Part shown: positions 25,982-35,381 of the stretch, piece by piece
Numbering within the stretch: position 1 is the stretch's first letter
Layout of the letters: each line of letters starts with the position of its first letter
Assembly (NCBI RefSeq): GCF_021513155.1
Contig: NZ_CP090983.1
Location: 68,501 to 132,500, forward strand
Reading direction: 5' to 3'
DNA: 64,000 nucleotides
From: Jeotgalibaca sp. MA1X17-3
GTDB lineage: Bacteria > Bacillota > Bacilli > Lactobacillales > Aerococcaceae
Translations under genes and position numbers: made by a program
Notes under the pieces: generated by a model
The model's database searches: none
What the model saw: the letters and a program-made list of their open reading frames with translations, nothing else
Told to the model about the DNA's origin: nothing

Positions 25982-27322
25982 TCATAATTTATATTCTTGA
26001 TTTAATAGTTCCATTTGTTTTTTTCGTAGAAAGAAATATCCAAAAATAGCTACTAACGTATTACTAATCAACATCCCTAACCATACACTATATTCACCTA
26101 AACTAGAAATTTGTGTAAGAATAAAAATAATTGGTATTCTAAATACATACAGTCTCGAAAAACTAATCATCAAGTTAAACTTTGTTTGTCCGGTTCCTTG
26201 GAAATACCCGATAACAATTTGCATGGCTGCCCATGGAATTGCTGAGACTGAATAGACGGTAATCGCGTTGACAGTATGTCTCAAAACTTCAGAATCCTGA
26301 TTTGTAAATAACGCTGCTACAGGAGTTCTAAATATAATGAGGATGGATATGGTACTAAAAGCAAGTGTACAAGATATTATGAAACTCTGATTAACAAATT
26401 TCTTTACACGCTCATAATTTTTAGCCCCTAAATTTTGAGCTACTAATATAGATACACCTGTTCCAAAACCTGTTAAGAAAGAAAAGATAACGGAGTTAAT
26501 ACGATTAGTAATTCCAAATGCAGTTAATACGCCTACGCCATAGGCTAAAGCATATTTGTTTACGATGATTTGTCCAAAAGACATCGTAGATTTTTCAATC
26601 ATAATAGGAAATCCGATCGTAAGAATTTGCTTGATCTCATCCCATCTAATTAAAATAGGATCTTTTTTGCTAACTATTCTTTTGTTAATAAATAAATCAT
26701 AAAGTGCAAATCCGGTTATAACAGCATTACCCATAAATGTGGATAATAAGACTCCTGCAAATTTTAAATCAAAAACAAAAATAGTTACAACAAGAAATAC
26801 TAACTTTACTATAATAGATGTTGTATTTACTACTGTAATTCCCATTGTTTCGCCTTGGGCACGTTTGATTCCATAGTAAGCTCGATTCATAAATAACAGT
26901 AGAATATTAAAAGATAGAATTCGAAAATAGGTTGTCGCCATTTCAAGTAAACTTGGGTCAATTGAAAATAGCAGAAGGATTGGACGAGTAAACAAGAAAA
27001 CTAGCAACGCTGAAATACTTCCAATTAAAAAAGCTAAAATTAACAATTGGTGCATAATATGTTTTCCACTTCTACCTGCACCAATTTCTTTCCCAATCAT
27101 ACTTGTACTTCCAATTGCTAAACCATCACCAATCGCTACAAATAGACTCTCAATTGGTTGAATAAAAACGATTGTCGCAAGTTCTAAAGCACCAATTTGT
27201 GAGACAAAAAGGATATCTACTAATCCATATAAACCAAAAAACAAATTATTTACTGCTACTGGACTCGCAATTTTAATAATCGTTTTATTTATATTCCCTT
27301 CTAATATTTCTTTTTCATTCAT
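25982..27322 (-). CDS. MATE-family efflux transporter
   Basis: A 446-residue protein with about twelve helices in two homologous halves. The N-terminal IIKIASPVAVNNLFFGLYGLVDILFV and mid-protein GFPIMIEKSTMSFGQIIVNKYALAYG patterns are typical of MATE (NorM/DinF) multidrug-cation antiporters. RBS AAGGAG before ATG 27322. A hairpin upstream separates it from the SDR gene, so it is probably not part of the uronate operon. Substrate unknown. Confidence 0.92.
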   Translation of the reverse strand: MNEKEILEGNINKTIIKIASPVAVNNLFFGLYGLVDILFVSQIGALELATIVFIQPIESLFVAIGDGLAIGSTSMIGKEIGAGRSGKHIMHQLLILAFLIGSISALLVFLFTRPILLLFSIDPSLLEMATTYFRILSFNILLLFMNRAYYGIKRAQGETMGITVVNTTSIIVKLVFLVVTIFVFDLKFAGVLLSTFMGNAVITGFALYDLFINKRIVSKKDPILIRWDEIKQILTIGFPIMIEKSTMSFGQIIVNKYALAYGVGVLTAFGITNRINSVIFSFLTGFGTGVSILVAQNLGAKNYERVKKFVNQSFIISCTLAFSTISILIIFRTPVAALFTNQDSEVLRHTVNAITVYSVSAIPWAAMQIVIGYFQGTGQTKFNLMISFSRLYVFRIPIIFILTQISSLGEYSVWLGMLISNTLVAIFGYFFLRKKQMELLNQEYKL

Positions 27323-27357
27323 ATTTTCTCCTTCAATCTTTAATTCAATTGTTTTTT

Positions 27358-27418
27358 AAACATTATTAGAAGACCTTTTCCTATCAAAAAGATAGTTCTA
27401 GGTCTTCTATATATGTTT
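27358..27418. terminator. Hairpin downstream of the uronate operon
   Basis: Long imperfect palindrome with arms AGAAGACCT (27368-27376) and AGGTCTTCT (27400-27408), plus outer AAACAT / ATGTTT. It probably ends the second lyase operon; the T-run on the minus strand is weak. Confidence 0.5.
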
Positions 27419-27507
27419 AACTATTTAATTTTATCATACGTATATTAGATACGTAATGTATGACCAGTGATTCTTTCTATACGAATCTATATAACATTTT
27501 AGTTGGT

Positions 27508-28257
27508 TTAAATAAGGTCTTGTCCACCATTAACTTGAATAATTTCTCCTGTTAGGAATGAAGCTTTTGGTCCAACTAGGAAATCAATTACACTTGCAAC
27601 CTCTTCAGGTTGACCCAATCTCTTCAGAAGAATATTGTTCTTCCATGAGTTGAATACATCAATATTTGTTTCTTTAATTTGTTTGTGGAAATCAGTATCA
27701 ATCGTTCCTGGTGAAACTCCATTTACACGGATTCCATATTCCGCTAAGTCTTTTGCCATTGCACGTGTCAATGTCACAACTGCTCCTTTAGAAGTTCCGT
27801 ACATTCCTGCTCCTGGTCCACCTGCATTCCATCCTGCGTTAGATGCAAAGTTAATAATAGAAGCATCTTCACCCTTTTTAAGCATTGGAATAGCAGAACG
27901 TGTTACGAAGAACACACTGTCCAAGTTTAAAGCTAGTACGTCACGGTAGAATTTTGTTTCCATTTCTTCGAAACGGGAACGTCCGCCAAGTCCGCCAGCA
28001 CAGTTTACTAATACATCTAGGTGATCATATTTCGCTTTGATTTCTTCAAAACCTGCTAGTACAGCTTCTTCTTCCATCACGTTGAAATAGTATAGATCTA
28101 CTGTTACGCCAAGATCTTTCAGCTCTTTTTCCGCTGCTGCTCCTTGTTCTTTGTCAATTCCATTAAGAATAATAGAATATCCTAGCGCACCTAGAGATTT
28201 AGCTGTTGCTAAACCTATTCCTGTTGTTCCACCTGTAATCATCGCTAACTTTGTCAT
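27508..28257 (-). CDS. SDR oxidoreductase, uronate-pathway type (copy 1)
   Basis: A 249-residue short-chain dehydrogenase with cofactor motif TGGTTGIG, structural NCAGG, and catalytic Ser plus YGTSK (Tyr and Lys). Next to KdgF and polysaccharide lyases it most likely reduces a deoxy-hexulose uronate (a DEH-reductase or KduD/DhuD-type role), but the family is broad and specificity cannot be read. The protein is identical to the copy at 28634-29383; the genes differ by six silent bases clustered near the two ends. It starts two bases after the KdgF stop. Confidence 0.93.
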   Translation of the reverse strand: MTKLAMITGGTTGIGLATAKSLGALGYSIILNGIDKEQGAAAEKELKDLGVTVDLYYFNVMEEEAVLAGFEEIKAKYDHLDVLVNCAGGLGGRSRFEEMETKFYRDVLALNLDSVFFVTRSAIPMLKKGEDASIINFASNAGWNAGGPGAGMYGTSKGAVVTLTRAMAKDLAEYGIRVNGVSPGTIDTDFHKQIKETNIDVFNSWKNNILLKRLGQPEEVASVIDFLVGPKASFLTGEIIQVNGGQDLI

Positions 28258-28258
28258 T

Positions 28259-28600
28259 TTATTTATCTCCTCCTACGAAGTCTTCTCTATGTGGTGTGAA
28301 AATATCTAATAATTTTCCTTTTTTCAAGCAAACAGCACCATGAATAATTTCTGGCTCTTTATAAGTTGAATCGCCTGCTTTCAAAACTTTCTTTTCTCCA
28401 CCGATATCAAATTCGAACTCACCTTCAATAATGTACGTAATCTGCTCATGTGGATGGCTGTGCATAGCACCAAAGGAACCTTCTTCAAACATTACTTCTA
28501 CAACCATTAAATTATCTTCATATGCTAAGATACGTCTAGTAACACCATCGCCTAAATCATCTGTAACCATATCTTCTGACATATAATAATGTTGAACCAT
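28259..28600 (-). CDS. kdgF: KdgF-type cupin, unsaturated uronate ring-opening enzyme
   Basis: A 113-residue single-domain cupin. The metal-binding motif HSHPHEQITYIIEGEFEF and the later IIHGAV His give the three-His/one-Gln site of KdgF, and the C-terminal FTPHREDF matches the family. KdgF converts 4,5-unsaturated monouronates from pectin, alginate or glycosaminoglycans to linear ketonised sugars for the following reductase or isomerase. It lies between two identical SDR genes, which supports this pathway. RBS GAGGAGG region before ATG 28600. Confidence 0.9.
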   Translation of the reverse strand: MVQHYYMSEDMVTDDLGDGVTRRILAYEDNLMVVEVMFEEGSFGAMHSHPHEQITYIIEGEFEFDIGGEKKVLKAGDSTYKEPEIIHGAVCLKKGKLLDIFTPHREDFVGGDK

Positions 28601-28633
28601 ATTTCTATCGCCTCCTCTTATTTTTAGTTAACT

Positions 28634-29383
28634 TTAAATAAGGTCTTGTCCACCATTAACTTGAATAATTTCTCCTGTTAGGAATGAAGCTTTTGGTCCA
28701 ACTAGGAAGTCTATTACACTTGCAACCTCTTCAGGTTGACCCAATCTCTTCAGAAGAATATTGTTCTTCCATGAGTTGAATACATCAATATTTGTTTCTT
28801 TAATTTGTTTGTGGAAATCAGTATCAATCGTTCCTGGTGAAACTCCATTTACACGGATTCCATATTCCGCTAAGTCTTTTGCCATTGCACGTGTCAATGT
28901 CACAACTGCTCCTTTAGAAGTTCCGTACATTCCTGCTCCTGGTCCACCTGCATTCCATCCTGCGTTAGATGCAAAGTTAATAATAGAAGCATCTTCACCC
29001 TTTTTAAGCATTGGAATAGCAGAACGTGTTACGAAGAACACACTGTCCAAGTTTAAAGCTAGTACGTCACGGTAGAATTTTGTTTCCATTTCTTCGAAAC
29101 GGGAACGTCCGCCAAGTCCGCCAGCACAGTTTACTAATACATCTAGGTGATCATATTTCGCTTTGATTTCTTCAAAACCTGCTAGTACAGCTTCTTCTTC
29201 CATCACGTTGAAATAGTATAGATCTACTGTTACGCCAAGATCTTTCAGCTCTTTTTCCGCTGCTGCTCCTTGTTCTTTGTCAATTCCATTAAGAATAATA
29301 GAATATCCTAGTGCTCCTAGAGATTTAGCTGTTGCTAAGCCTATTCCTGTTGTTCCACCTGTAATCATTGCTAACTTTGTCAT
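28634..29383 (-). CDS. SDR oxidoreductase, uronate-pathway type (copy 2)
   Basis: The protein is identical to the copy downstream of KdgF (249 residues; TGGTTGIG, NCAGG, YGTSK). The two genes differ at only six third-codon positions, two near the 3' end and four near the 5' end; the middle ~560 bases or more are identical. It lies 48 bases after the broken lyase gene and 34 bases before KdgF. Same inferred role in unsaturated uronate reduction. The doubling may raise gene dosage. Confidence 0.93.
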   Translation of the reverse strand: MTKLAMITGGTTGIGLATAKSLGALGYSIILNGIDKEQGAAAEKELKDLGVTVDLYYFNVMEEEAVLAGFEEIKAKYDHLDVLVNCAGGLGGRSRFEEMETKFYRDVLALNLDSVFFVTRSAIPMLKKGEDASIINFASNAGWNAGGPGAGMYGTSKGAVVTLTRAMAKDLAEYGIRVNGVSPGTIDTDFHKQIKETNIDVFNSWKNNILLKRLGQPEEVASVIDFLVGPKASFLTGEIIQVNGGQDLI

Positions 29384-29430
29384 GTATACATTCTCCTATT
29401 TCTATTATATTTTTATTAATTGCATCATCA

Positions 29431-31338
29431 CTATTGTTGAATCATCCATGACATTTCAAATCGGGCATTTTGACTTTTTTGTCTAACGATTATACTTGTT
29501 CGCCACTCTGAAATTGGATTGCTCGGTGAATCTGCAATAAATAATTGACTATCTTTAAGATTGATTGTACTTATTACTTGTTGTTCTCCTAATTGCCAAG
29601 TCAGTGTAACCATTTCTTCAGCATTCTTCGGAACTAATTCTTGAATATTTTTAAAATAACTATAGCCATTTTCTTGGTATCCTAAATCAGCATTTTTCAC
29701 AACTGTAAACAGATCATTCAAATCTGTAAGTAGAGTCGATTCTACATGGAAGAAGTTATCATAAACATGTTCCTTATTAGAACTAACCATGAATAAATCA
29801 TTAAATCCTTGATCATTTAGAGAGATTTCACGTTCAAAATCTACACCTTCATATACATCTTCTGCTTTTGCATTGACTTTTGTATCAGAGAAAGACAGTT
29901 TTTGACCAGGTAAAAATGAAGTTTGGTCTTGTCCATCAACCATTACAGTATTATGAGATGAGCTACGACGATGCCATTCATTACATACAACTGATCCATA
30001 ACCAGAGTTAGATAGATCACGTGTTAGTGTTTGATCATTTAGCATTACTTCAATGGTCATTTTATCTGGGTGAGCGTGTGACGGACCATTGTGCCCGTAT
30101 TTATAGAAAACATCAATCCGTTCATTTTTCAATAATGCGTAGTTTGATTTTTCCATATCCACGGATTGTCTATTTGGCTCAACTGTTTCGACTTTGTTTA
30201 TTTCAGGAACAAATAGTAATTGCTCCAATGAAAGATCATTTTCAAAATAACACGGTTTCGATAATGGAAGTTCTCCACGCTCGTAAGTAGCCGAGATTAT
30301 TTTTATAAATAATTTACCCACTTCACTATTTTCACCAAATAATTTGGCACCAATAGCGTAAATGTAAGAGTAGGTTTTCAAATTCAGTTTTGGCTAACCA
30401 TCATTCGGATTGGGTAGTTCTTGATTAGAAAAAGCATAGTTGTATGCTGCTACTAACATCTTCTTGATGACATCCATTTCTTCAAATGAATGCTCGTAAC
30501 GTTGTGCAAATAACGCAAGATAAGATACACCCTCAAGAGTAAAGAAATTATAGTGAATGGACCCTTCATACCAGAATCCATCTTCAGTAACCCCTTCTCT
30601 TAGTTGTCGATTAATATTATAGGTTCCATCAAATGCAAACTCGATCATTTTCTTGTTTTCACTAAACAAACCAATTACACCAATCGCACTATTTAACCAG
30701 CATGATATATTATGAACTTTGTTTACTTGTGGATTAGCTAGTGCAAAGAACTCTTCACTAAACTCTTCCTTGATGTTCTTCAATAATTCTTCTGGTAATT
30801 CCTCTTTAACCAATTCTAAACCGGTAAAGATTCGAATGAAGAAGATAGATTCATTCAAACATTGTGGCATAATTCTGCCGCAACCCCATGCAAAATCAGA
30901 TAAATCATCATAAAATTCATCTTCTTTATTATGAAGTTTGAATTTTGTGTAGGAATTAAAGTAAAAACTAGATATAGAAACTAATGTATCCATATACTTT
31001 TTATCATTTGTTGATTTATAGAGTACTGCAGCTTTCAGAATTGTAAGAGCTGCTTCATTTCTGTATATCGTACGCCACACTCTTGTTAACAATGGAGAAG
31101 AATAAACTTCACCACACAAGGGACATTGATGTTCATTTTCATTTTCTGGGTTATAAGTTAGGACACTTCCGTCTTCCTTACAAAAATAGTGATGACCCCA
31201 AGCACTCGTTTTGGATGGATCATCTTTAAATGTTGAATAAAAACTATCTACTTCTTTTTCTAATTGATTTAACATTGACTTCATCTGAGGTTTCTCCTCT
31301 AGAGCAGTCGCTAATTTACTTGTACTAAAGAAATCCAT
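29431..31338 (-). pseudogene. Heparinase II/III-like lyase interrupted by an in-frame TAG
   Basis: One continuous 635-codon frame is cut by TAG at 30394-30396, 314 codons from the ATG at 31338. The N-part has a small Cys-rich element (CPLCGEVYSSP) and the alpha-toroid. The C-part holds the beta-sandwich with HNGPSHAHPDKMTIE, the heparinase II/III His motif. Sequence on both sides of the stop is in the same frame (PNPNDG-stop-PKLNLKTYSY), so a single base change, for example TGG to TAG, explains it. A TTG at 30381 could restart translation but has no good ribosome-binding site. It may be a pseudogene, an amber-suppressed gene or a base-calling error. It lies between the small membrane-protein genes and the SDR/KdgF module. 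Confidence 0.88.
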
Positions 31339-31820
31339 TAAGATACAACACTCCTTTTAAGCCTGCTTTTCATTTGAACTTTTACGATTGTTCTGGCATA
31401 AACCATATACAAGAAGCCAAAGAGAAATGGCTCTCCTAAAAGAACAGCTGTACCACTAGGCAGAGATAACAATCGCTGTAATAGATTGTTTATAACAAAA
31501 TAAGTAAACATTACAAGAGCAACAGTAAACATTGCTTTAAAAATGTAAATCAGTCGTTCCTTACTTTTTTGCAGAATGGTTTTATCCATGTAACTAGAAG
31601 CAGGCTTCTCATCATTGATTTCAGCTAGAATTGGTTTTAAAACAAACATCTCTATAATCCCAATTCCTAAACCTAAAAAGAAAACCAAATCGATTAATCC
31701 TGTCCTACCTATATTAGTTCCCCAGGCAACTAAGAAATAAATAGCACCTGCAGCCCAAAATTGAATAAACCTTGAAATGTTTTTTGGGGTAACAATTTTA
31801 TTAAATAGTTTTTTTACCAT
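31338..31820 (-). CDS. Small integral membrane protein of unknown function
   Basis: A 160-residue protein with about four hydrophobic helices (two before ~60, two from ~100) and basic ends. The start is ATG 31820 after AAAGGTGAG; a GTG three codons earlier is less likely. It overlaps the previous gene by 20 bases and shares one base with the lyase start (31338). It is the last of four consecutive small membrane-protein genes. I do not recognise the family. Confidence 0.8.
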   Translation of the reverse strand: MVKKLFNKIVTPKNISRFIQFWAAGAIYFLVAWGTNIGRTGLIDLVFFLGLGIGIIEMFVLKPILAEINDEKPASSYMDKTILQKSKERLIYIFKAMFTVALVMFTYFVINNLLQRLLSLPSGTAVLLGEPFLFGFLYMVYARTIVKVQMKSRLKRSVVS

Positions 31821-32235
31821 GTATCTCACCTTTATGATCTCTTTGAGCTGTTATCAATAGAATCACAGTCCCTATCAAGAATACACTTACACCAACTACT
31901 AACAGAATAAAAGAAGTAGAAATATTCTCAAATGGTACTGCTCTAGCTGATTGTCTAGCATTTAGAATCAAAAAGATTGTATATAAACCAGATCCACCTG
32001 CAGCTAACCCTGCGAGTAAAGTTGTCAAGGCGTTCGATGTACTCCATTCATTAAATGAAGTTAAAATAGCTATCATAATTAAACTAGCAAAGATGAAAAG
32101 GAACAAAAAGAATCCGATTTCTCTAATAAACATTAACGTAATCGCTTCAATGTGAACCTGTGATAAGGCTAGCTCCAAAATAGCAACACCTATCATAATA
32201 TATTTAACGATGTGAAATAACTTTGATTCAATCAT
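31801..32235 (-). CDS. Small integral membrane protein of unknown function
   Basis: A 144-residue protein, almost entirely hydrophobic, with about four helices; ATG 32235 follows GGAG. It overlaps the next membrane-protein gene. There is no catalytic or binding motif that I recognise. Tight coupling with its neighbours suggests a hetero-oligomeric membrane complex in the second lyase operon. Confidence 0.8.
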   Translation of the reverse strand: MIESKLFHIVKYIMIGVAILELALSQVHIEAITLMFIREIGFFLFLFIFASLIMIAILTSFNEWSTSNALTTLLAGLAAGGSGLYTIFLILNARQSARAVPFENISTSFILLVVGVSVFLIGTVILLITAQRDHKGEIHGKKTI

Positions 32236-32252
32236 TTGAATTGCTCCAATCT

Positions 32253-32663
32253 TTACGCATAATACTCAGCTAATTTTTTCTCAATATATTTATCTCGATC
32301 CTGAGAACTTTTGATGGTAATCAATAAGCTTAACCCTAATATACCAACACTTATTACCATCAATATCAGCATCAGTAAAGAATATTTAGAAACTTCTGGT
32401 AAAAGGAAACATCGAATCAACTGAACAGCCAACAATGCAGCACACATTACCATTCCACTTTTTTGATAAAGTCTTAAACGAACAGCTATTAAGAAACTAA
32501 ATAGAGAAATAGCAATGGTTAGTAATACATAAACACCAACTACATAGCTAACTCGCATATGGTTTAATGTAAATAAAGAGACAAAAGCATTTAAAGCTAT
32601 GAAAAGCATCATTAATGAATATGCTGAATCGTTGTCCTCATAATAAACATCTGATTTTTTCAT
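32253..32663 (-). CDS. Small integral membrane protein of unknown function
   Basis: A 136-residue protein with about four helices and a short charged C-terminal tail (SSQDRDKYIEKKLAEYYA). It overlaps the upstream membrane-protein gene by four bases (ATGA type) and precedes the next by 17. Function unknown; position within the lyase/ABC operon is the only clue. Confidence 0.8.
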   Translation of the reverse strand: MKKSDVYYEDNDSAYSLMMLFIALNAFVSLFTLNHMRVSYVVGVYVLLTIAISLFSFLIAVRLRLYQKSGMVMCAALLAVQLIRCFLLPEVSKYSLLMLILMVISVGILGLSLLITIKSSQDRDKYIEKKLAEYYA

Positions 32664-33169
32664 ACGATTGCCTCCTCTTTAGCTGGTTTACGAAAATTAT
32701 TCCAAGCAATGACCGCAATCAAAACAACTGCTACTGCAGGTATAATATATGTTAATTGCAACATAACCGTTGGATCTTGACGTGTATCTAATGTACCTAT
32801 ATCCAATGTTTTATGCCAATCAGTGAAATATGGCATCGTTTGTATTAATGTTACAACTCTTGTAATTAGATAAATAGCCACGGCACTTAGAGCACCTATC
32901 CATAACCAGTTACGACTTTTATGATCAATACCAGTAAGTAAACAAAAACCTGTAGTCACTATAATCACTAGTGAAGTACTAAAAATAAAGTGATTAACAA
33001 CTTGCAATTCTTTATAAAACGTATAGGTTTCGTTTGTGCCAGCATAAAAATAATCATAGAATCCTGTCATAAAACCTAGTGAATAGATAAAGTAAATAAC
33101 GCCTACTACAACCAAAAACCAGACTGGTGACATTATTTTTCGCGGCAAGCTTTCTTTTGCCAAATTCAT
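32660..33169 (-). CDS. Small integral membrane protein of unknown function
   Basis: A 169-residue protein with about four helices and an aromatic-rich external loop after the first helix (FYDYFYAGTNETYTFYKE). It is the first of four consecutive membrane-protein genes. A long hairpin separates it from the solute-binding protein gene upstream. No family recognised. Confidence 0.8.
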   Translation of the reverse strand: MNLAKESLPRKIMSPVWFLVVVGVIYFIYSLGFMTGFYDYFYAGTNETYTFYKELQVVNHFIFSTSLVIIVTTGFCLLTGIDHKSRNWLWIGALSAVAIYLITRVVTLIQTMPYFTDWHKTLDIGTLDTRQDPTVMLQLTYIIPAVAVVLIAVIAWNNFRKPAKEEAIV

Positions 33170-33232
33170 AGCTTCTCTCCTTACTACTTACTTATTCATA
33201 TGACATTTCATAATATGTATTTATTTTATGTT

Positions 33233-33282
33233 CACAGTCTCATGTTTGTAACTTTTGTAGCTTACAAACATGATTATCTGTG
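33233..33282 (-). other. Intercistronic two-tier hairpin after the solute-binding protein gene
   Basis: Inner perfect 11-base stem (33241-33251 with 33262-33272) plus outer CACAG / CTGTG. It lies between the solute-binding protein stop and the membrane-protein quartet, and lacks a T-run, so partial attenuation or 3'-end protection is likely. Confidence 0.65.
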
Positions 33283-33331
33283 GACATTGTCACTTGTATA
33301 TGTATCAATTTTTATTAAATTTTACTTATTC

Positions 33332-35320
33332 TTATTCAGTCATTCTTTCATAAGCAGATTGATAAATACTTGTATATGTATCAATTCCACCTTTAGAATA
33401 TAGATCTTGAATTTCTTTCGCTTCTTGTGGACCATTTGCAGAACCTGTTATGAATAGATATGTTTGGTCTGTTTCAGTTTCACCAATAGAAGTTGTATCC
33501 AATTTTGCTTGCTCTTGTTCATTTAGAGAGAAAACAGTTGGTACTAATTGCAATAATGGTTTATCTGCTCCGTAGCTCGGTGTGATAACTTCTGCCTCTT
33601 GATAAGTTGCCCAAGATTCGTCACCTTTATTTACGGTATACTGATACTCAAAACCAATTTCTTTTTGGTAACCTAATGGCATTAGAGATCCGACAAAATC
33701 ACGTAGGAATGCTGATATGTCACCATCTTTTAATTCATCTGCTGTTTCGAAAATCCACTCACCAAATTTTGGATAGTCGATTCCGTCTGGACCAGTAAAT
33801 GTTTCTCCTTCAGCAAGCATTTCAGGAGTACCGTAGTTCTGAACAACGCTTCCTTCTTCACTAAACATGTAATCCATTAATTTTAAAGCTGCATTGATTT
33901 CTTCTTCACTTACTTTAGAAGAAACTGCCCAACCCTCTGGTTTAATTGTACGAGTATTTTCAATGAAATGAATCATTTCATCGTCTGAACCTAGAGTAGT
34001 CAATGGGGGTAGAATCGCAGTAACATCTTCGTTCGCTGCTGTTGTTGAAGCAATCCAGTCATACGTCATAAATCCAAATTGTTTTTGATCATCATAGTCA
34101 TCTTGTGCGTAGAAAATATTACGGAAACTGTCCTTGTTATTTAAATCAGCAAATTCTGAGTGAACTAATCCTTCCGAATATAATTGACTTAAATATTCAT
34201 AGCCTTCTACCATTTTATCTTCGTTATGAGAGAACGTTAACTCTCCATCTTCGTTCAGATAAAACTTCGAATCTTGTGAGTCACTACCGTATACTCGTTG
34301 TCCACCAAAATATGAAATTAAACGCAAGTAATCTTGACGGTTTTTAGAGTCTCTTACAAAGTATGGAGATATAATTGCTCCATTTACTACTTCACCTGTA
34401 CTTACTTTAGACAAGGTATTTGGTGATAACTTCATCACGCGCCATAGTGCAACTAGCTCATCCATATCATATTGTGCTTCTGATCCTAAGAATAAATCAG
34501 AAGGTTTTTCTAATTCAGGATATGTTTCTTCTATATAAGATAACAATGTATCCAATGCGTCATCTCGAGATAGTTCTCCACTTGCTGCTTTTTCATTTTG
34601 CAAATCAACTACATTTGTTTTATTTCGATCCCAATATCCATTATAGCTAGTAGATAAAGTTGCTGTTTCTTCTTCTAATTGATCTTTACTATCAACTAGT
34701 GCTGTAACCCAAGTTTCACGACCATGAAGAACACGAGCGTAATTGTCTATCTCAGCTACGTAAGGAATGTAATAGATTCCACCATCATAAGCAGTAATGG
34801 CATCTGCAATTGTTGGATTTTCTTCTAGATATTTACTAAAGTTTGGAAGTTGACCCATTTTTTCATTCAAGTCTACGAAATAACCTTTTGCACCGTACTG
34901 CATAAATGCATCACCTTTAGCTCCACCATAGATTGCTGCATTATTAAATCCTGTAGCAGAAGCAATTTCAATCATTTCTTCAGCTGTTTGGTTTTGAACG
35001 GTAACATCTTTAATCGTAAATTCCATTTGATCTTGAATATACTGCCATGTTGGTTTTAAGTCTCCTGTTGAAACCACATCACCATCTGGCATTGTTAGTG
35101 GAGTTGATTGGTTATAAGTCAATGTACGTTGATTATTACCTACTGCGTAACTAATATTTAAATTAGAAGCGTACTCAAGATCTTCATTCGATACCGGCGT
35201 AGATTCTGTAGACCCTTTATCTACTGTTGAATCTTTTGAACCATTTGTATCCAATCCACCACTACATCCTGCCATTAATAACATGGTTGACAGTAATGTG
35301 ATACTTTTTTTATTAATCAA
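33332..35320 (-). CDS. ABC transporter solute-binding lipoprotein (LplA-like, large)
   Basis: A 662-residue extracellular binding protein. The lipoprotein signal ends in lipobox MAGC with Cys at residue 19. The start codon is TTG 35320, seven bases after GAGGAGG. The body has the large family 1 solute-binding pattern seen with LplB/YtcP-type permeases, which lie directly upstream in the operon. A full-length paralogue is encoded at 41299-43287. The ligand is probably a uronate-containing oligosaccharide from the surrounding lyases. Confidence 0.93.
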   Translation of the reverse strand: MINKKSITLLSTMLLMAGCSGGLDTNGSKDSTVDKGSTESTPVSNEDLEYASNLNISYAVGNNQRTLTYNQSTPLTMPDGDVVSTGDLKPTWQYIQDQMEFTIKDVTVQNQTAEEMIEIASATGFNNAAIYGGAKGDAFMQYGAKGYFVDLNEKMGQLPNFSKYLEENPTIADAITAYDGGIYYIPYVAEIDNYARVLHGRETWVTALVDSKDQLEEETATLSTSYNGYWDRNKTNVVDLQNEKAASGELSRDDALDTLLSYIEETYPELEKPSDLFLGSEAQYDMDELVALWRVMKLSPNTLSKVSTGEVVNGAIISPYFVRDSKNRQDYLRLISYFGGQRVYGSDSQDSKFYLNEDGELTFSHNEDKMVEGYEYLSQLYSEGLVHSEFADLNNKDSFRNIFYAQDDYDDQKQFGFMTYDWIASTTAANEDVTAILPPLTTLGSDDEMIHFIENTRTIKPEGWAVSSKVSEEEINAALKLMDYMFSEEGSVVQNYGTPEMLAEGETFTGPDGIDYPKFGEWIFETADELKDGDISAFLRDFVGSLMPLGYQKEIGFEYQYTVNKGDESWATYQEAEVITPSYGADKPLLQLVPTVFSLNEQEQAKLDTTSIGETETDQTYLFITGSANGPQEAKEIQDLYSKGGIDTYTSIYQSAYERMTE

Positions 35321-35381
35321 TTTTTGTCCTCCTCAGTTTCTGTTTGTCTTTTTTATTTCTACATTTTAACTCAAAGTCCTT

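Noticed and set aside
27635..29075. Two identical 104-codon plus-strand frames
   Set aside because: They are antisense shadows of the duplicated SDR genes, not separate genes.
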